A DNA stretch of 7,908 nt from Rubrobacter sp. (GTDB taxonomy: Bacteria; Actinomycetota; Rubrobacteria; Rubrobacterales; Rubrobacteraceae). The notes under the pieces are model-generated. The model searched no databases and was not told where the DNA came from. It worked only from the letters and a program-made list of their open reading frames with translations. The stretch is taken from contig JADDPR010000132.1 of NCBI GenBank assembly GCA_016781775.1, forward strand, positions 1 through 7,908, in the 5' to 3' direction. Position numbers and translations under genes: made by a program. Positions 6,090 through 7,908 of this stretch are shown one piece after another; the first letter of the stretch is position 1; each line of letters begins with the position of its first letter.

Positions 6090-6101
6090 TAAAATATAAG
6101 C
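6090..6101 (+). promoter_or_regulatory. -10 element for a leaderless SPL-like transcript
   Basis: TAAAAT (6090-6095) ends six bases before the ATG at 6102, so transcription would begin at or next to the start codon. No Shine-Dalgarno sequence precedes this ATG. The A/T-rich run here is exceptional in this window. The combination is the usual signature of leaderless genes in actinobacteria. There is no clear -35. Confidence 0.5.
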
Positions 6102-6632
6102 ATGGTCGTCCGGCGGGAAATGACGGGGATGCGCGAGGCGCGACCGCTCCTCGAAGTAGGCAGGATCTTCCACGAACCCGCCGTCACGGAGTACGCGCGG
6201 GGGCAGGAGATCCTGGCGCGCTTCCCGGACGCCGAGCGCATAGAGGTTCCGTCCCACTGGAACATCGGGGGCCTCCACGAAAACGAGGGCCTCGTCAACT
6301 TCAGCCCCGTAATCGTGTACGAGGGCTGGTGTGCGGAGTACGGGGAGCTCTTCTCCCAGATCGACGACGCCCTGTCGTCGCGGGCGAAGAAGCAACTCGC
6401 CTGCGAGGTTATCTTTCTCACCCACAACGAGGCCCTCCACGAGGTCAACCTCGGCTGGCACCCCAAGGCCGAAGACCTCCTGTGGACCCCCGACCTTCAG
6501 GAGAAAAAGGTCTCCGAGAACGGCGCCGCGAACGTCCGCTACGCGCGCGGGAAGAAGGGCAAGATGGTCAAGCTCTTCGGGAACCTGCTCGCCGAGCACC
6601 TGCCCTACTGCACCGTCCGCTACGCCTTTTAA
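6102..6632 (+). pseudogene. Spore photoproduct lyase-like protein lacking its radical-SAM core
   Basis: The 176-residue frame joins the two ends of a spore photoproduct lyase (SPL)-type protein. Residues 16-65 match the SPL N-terminal block (EVGRIFHEPAVTEYARGQE, then ILARFPDAERIEVPSHWNI and LHENEGLV). From residue 66 it continues directly with the SPL C-terminal block (NFSPVIVYEGW, VIFLTHNEALHEVNLGWHPK, AEDLLW, LPYCTVRYAF). The usual 340-360 residue protein has about 170-190 residues between these, including the CxxxCxxC cluster motif. Only isolated cysteines at about 77, 101 and 170 remain, so no [4Fe-4S]/SAM chemistry is possible. The junction lies near 6290-6300 and keeps frame. No stops or frameshifts follow, so the loss is recent or the product is retained. 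The start at 6102 is inferred from the leaderless promoter; ATG at 6120 or 6129 is possible. Confidence 0.75.
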
Positions 6633-6642
6633 CGGACCTGTC

Positions 6643-6663
6643 CTCCCCGTTCGGAGATTTTTT
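6643..6663 (+). terminator. Weak intrinsic terminator after the SPL-like gene
   Basis: CTCC (6643-6646) and GGAG (6653-6656) form a 4-bp stem over a 6-base loop, followed after one base by TTTTTT (6658-6663). The U-tract is convincing but the stem is short. Confidence 0.4.
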
Positions 6664-6675
6664 CGTCTTTGTGGT

Positions 6676-6686
6676 AGCGTAACGCT
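6676..6686. repeat. Short palindrome, possible operator
   Basis: AGCGT-A-ACGCT is an 11-base inverted repeat 35 bases upstream of the small ORF at 6721. It could be an operator or part of a promoter (TAGCGT at 6675-6680 fits TANNNT), but its short length makes chance occurrence possible. Confidence 0.2.
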
Positions 6687-6720
6687 CACGGCGGTACGGA
6701 AGATTCGGAAGGATTCCATT

Positions 6721-6822
6721 ATGAGGGCGGAGGCGAGGGAGATGTTGCCTGGTACGAGCCGGGCTTTTGCCTGCTCGGATCTAAACCGGGCATGCGTAGG
6801 CGTTCACAGGCGGGGGGCATAG
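6721..6822 (+). CDS. 33-residue upstream ORF abutting the lipoprotein gene
   Basis: ATG at 6721 is preceded by GGAAGGA (6707-6713) at a 7-base spacing, one of the better ribosome binding sites in the window. The frame runs 33 codons (MRAEAREMLPGTSRAF and CSDLNRACVGVHRRGA) and its TAG stop (6820-6822) is immediately followed by the GTG start of the lipoprotein at 6823. This zero-gap arrangement suggests translational coupling, since the lipoprotein has only a purine-rich run (6812-6817) of its own. An imperfect hairpin (6756-6776) lies inside. There is no hydrophobic segment and no recognised family. It could be a leader peptide, a small protein, or a fortuitous frame. Confidence 0.4.
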   Translation: MRAEAREMLPGTSRAFACSDLNRACVGVHRRGA

Positions 6823-7326
6823 GTGGCGGCCCGTCCCGGTCTTGCCCTGGTGCGGGCATCGGTACTCGTCCTGTTCGCCCTCGCGGCAACGCTCGCGGGC
6901 TGCGGCTCGGGGGATGAACCGGCGGGCAGCGCGCCGGCCAAGCCCCCAGAGCAGACGGCGGAGCAGGCGCCAGCGGAGGAGACCACGCAGGTTGTCCCCG
7001 AGGAGGAGACGCGGGCCGCCGGGGAAGCGGCGCGCACGGCGACGGTGAGGCTCTCCGGGACGGAGGGGACGGTCTACGCGGGGAACTACGGCAACCTCGA
7101 CAGCTCGGAGTACGCGGAGGGCGTTCTGGAGGGGGAACCCATCGAGTTCGAGGTCGACATGCGCGACTCCGGTTTCGACGTCGTCACCGCGTCGTTCACC
7201 AAGCCCGCGACCAGCGACACCGGGTTGCTCGCGGTCGAGATACTCTCGGACGGCGAGGTCGTCGCCGAGCAGGACGTCGAGACGCAGTACGGCGCCCTGA
7301 GCCTGACCTGGAGTTCCGAGGGGTAG
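6823..7326 (+). CDS. Lipoprotein with MmpS-like beta domain
   Basis: This 167-residue exported lipoprotein has an arginine-bearing N-terminus, a hydrophobic stretch (about 7-25) and a lipobox LAGC with the lipidated C27. Residues 28-70 are a Glu/Ala/Pro-rich flexible tether. The remaining part (about 72-165) looks like a beta-sandwich: ATVRLSGTEGTVYAGNYG, then FEVDMRDSGFDVVTASF, ILSDGEVVAEQDVETQYG and LSLTW. That pattern recalls MmpS-type transport accessory proteins and similar actinobacterial lipoproteins, in which a short domain follows a signal anchor. No MmpL-like transporter lies in the window, so function is unassigned. GTG at 6823 is chosen because it sits right after the stop of the 33-codon ORF and places the signal peptide properly. 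The gene converges on the minus-strand gene beginning at 7836. Confidence 0.8.
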   Translation: MAARPGLALVRASVLVLFALAATLAGCGSGDEPAGSAPAKPPEQTAEQAPAEETTQVVPEEETRAAGEAARTATVRLSGTEGTVYAGNYGNLDSSEYAEGVLEGEPIEFEVDMRDSGFDVVTASFTKPATSDTGLLAVEILSDGEVVAEQDVETQYGALSLTWSSEG

Positions 7327-7346
7327 CGAGGCGCGCGGAGCCTCGC
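7326..7346. terminator. Hairpin terminator between convergent genes
   Basis: GCGAGGC (7326-7332) and GCCTCGC (7340-7346) form a perfect 7-bp stem with the loop GCGCGGA. It begins on the last base of the lipoprotein stop codon and ends two bases before the TAA (7348-7350 on the minus strand) of the opposing gene. With only 21 bases between the two genes, it is probably a bidirectional terminator, though no T-run is present. Confidence 0.6.
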
Positions 7347-7347
7347 G

Positions 7348-7836
7348 TTACTGTCGCCCCAACGGTCCGGACGGCGGGAGATCGGCGGGCAGGACGCAGT
7401 ACAGGGCGCCGTCGTGGCTCTCGACGCGCAGGTGTCCGTCGTTCGCGAGCCTAACGAGGATCCCCTCCGCCTCGTCCACGGTGAGCGGGGTTTCGAGCGC
7501 CGCCCCGACGGCCGTGATCGCCCCGCCCGCGTCCCGGGTTGGCAGGAGCAACAGCTTCTCCGCCCCGAAGCCCGCCGCCTCGCGCCGCCGACGGGGCCGC
7601 CGGAGGCGCCACCACGCCCAGGACAGGAGCGCGACCGGCGGGATCCAATACAGCAGCGTCAACGAGCCCGGTGGTGCCTGAACGAGCGCCGTGTAGGAGG
7701 CGGAGAGCGCCGGCACGGCAAGGATGAACCCGGCGAAAAGCAAGAGATATGGACTGCCGGGGCGCTCCCCTCGGTGCCCCCTGGCCCCTCGACGCCGCTC
7801 CTCGCCCCTCCGCTCCCGCAAGTCCACGTAGGCCAC
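7348..7836 (-). CDS. Two-helix membrane protein with winged-helix-like C-terminus
   Basis: This 162-residue protein has an Arg/Glu-rich cytosolic N-terminus (about 1-28), two hydrophobic segments (about 30-52 and 58-78) split by a short APPGSL turn, a basic stop-transfer cluster (RLRRPRRRRE), and a C-terminal domain (about 95-155). The last has the rhythm of a winged helix: LLLLPTRDAGGAITAVGAA, then LTVDEAEGILVRLANDGHL and RVESHDGALYCVLP, i.e. helix, helix, helix, wing. It would sit on the cytoplasmic face, where such domains bind DNA or serve as protein-contact modules. GTG at 7836 is preferred: GGGAGGAG (minus strand, 7849-7842) lies 5 bases upstream, whereas the longer TTG start at 7878 has no such site. 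I do not recognise a named family. Sensor-regulator function is inference. Confidence 0.72.
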   Translation of the reverse strand: MAYVDLRERRGEERRRGARGHRGERPGSPYLLLFAGFILAVPALSASYTALVQAPPGSLTLLYWIPPVALLSWAWWRLRRPRRRREAAGFGAEKLLLLPTRDAGGAITAVGAALETPLTVDEAEGILVRLANDGHLRVESHDGALYCVLPADLPPSGPLGRQ

Positions 7837-7908
7837 CGCAGCTCCTCCCGTTTCCCGAGCATGGCTACCGGTCTTCAAGTAACGAGAATGCTAAAGCCGC
7901 AGGGTTTC
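7837..7908 (-). promoter_or_regulatory. Upstream region of the minus-strand gene
   Basis: This holds the GGGAGGAG ribosome binding site (7849-7842) and, further upstream on the minus strand, TAGCAT as a possible -10 element near the window end. Any -35 would lie at or beyond the edge, so the promoter is not established. Confidence 0.3.

Noticed and set aside
5181..6719. 512-codon open frame on the minus strand opposite the GTPase and SPL-like genes
   Set aside because: Mirror-frame artefact of third-position GC; the plus-strand genes carry clear family motifs.
7837..7878. Longer TTG start for the minus-strand membrane protein at 7878
   Set aside because: No ribosome binding site upstream, whereas GTG at 7836 has GGGAGGAG at ideal spacing.
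1..7908. tRNA, rRNA, CRISPR array or intact insertion sequence
   Set aside because: I found no cloverleaf, no regularly spaced repeats and no complete transposase with paired inverted repeats.

Overview
The window is GC-rich and reads as a chromosomal segment of a deep-branching actinobacterium, most likely Rubrobacter or a close relative. This rests on codon bias, frequent GTG/TTG starts with GGGAGG-type ribosome binding sites, an actinobacterial-type c-di-AMP riboswitch, a probable leaderless gene, and recalled resemblance of several proteins to Rubrobacter families. No search was run, so the genus is an inference.

Layout. (1) 112-3253 is a potassium-uptake block. It holds trkA (two-domain NAD-binding regulator) and trkH (K+-translocating subunit), separated by 346 bases. 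That gap is a densely organised leader: a good sigma70-type promoter (1519-1547), a ydaO/yuaA-class c-di-AMP riboswitch (about 1571-1704), a strong Shine-Dalgarno sequence with a 24-codon leader ORF (1722-1796), and a perfect 22-bp palindrome (1764-1785) that buries the trkH ribosome binding site. The leader ORF ends in an ATGA overlap with the trkH start. The arrangement suggests that c-di-AMP sensing sets translation of the leader ORF, which in turn opens trkH.

(2) 3254-3764 is a gene-free stretch holding a probable decayed transposase 5' fragment on the minus strand (with an amber codon) and a perfect 16-bp stem hairpin.

(3) 3765-6041 is a tight three-gene operon: a peptidoglycan/polysaccharide deacetylase closely resembling Helicobacter pylori PgdA (HP0310), a 113-residue protein with an N-terminal CxxC and two downstream histidines, and a COG0523/CobW-type GTPase whose TTG start overlaps the preceding gene. 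It looks like a metalloenzyme made together with a metal-delivery GTPase.

(4) 6102-6632 encodes a spore-photoproduct-lyase-like protein that has lost its radical-SAM core by an apparent in-frame deletion. It retains a -10 hexamer placed for leaderless transcription.

(5) 6721-7326 has a 33-codon small ORF abutting a lipoprotein gene with an MmpS-like beta domain. The lipoprotein gene converges, across a hairpin terminator, on a minus-strand gene for a small two-helix membrane protein with a winged-helix-like C-terminus.

The most notable points are the riboswitch / leader ORF / palindrome cascade before trkH and the core-less SPL gene.
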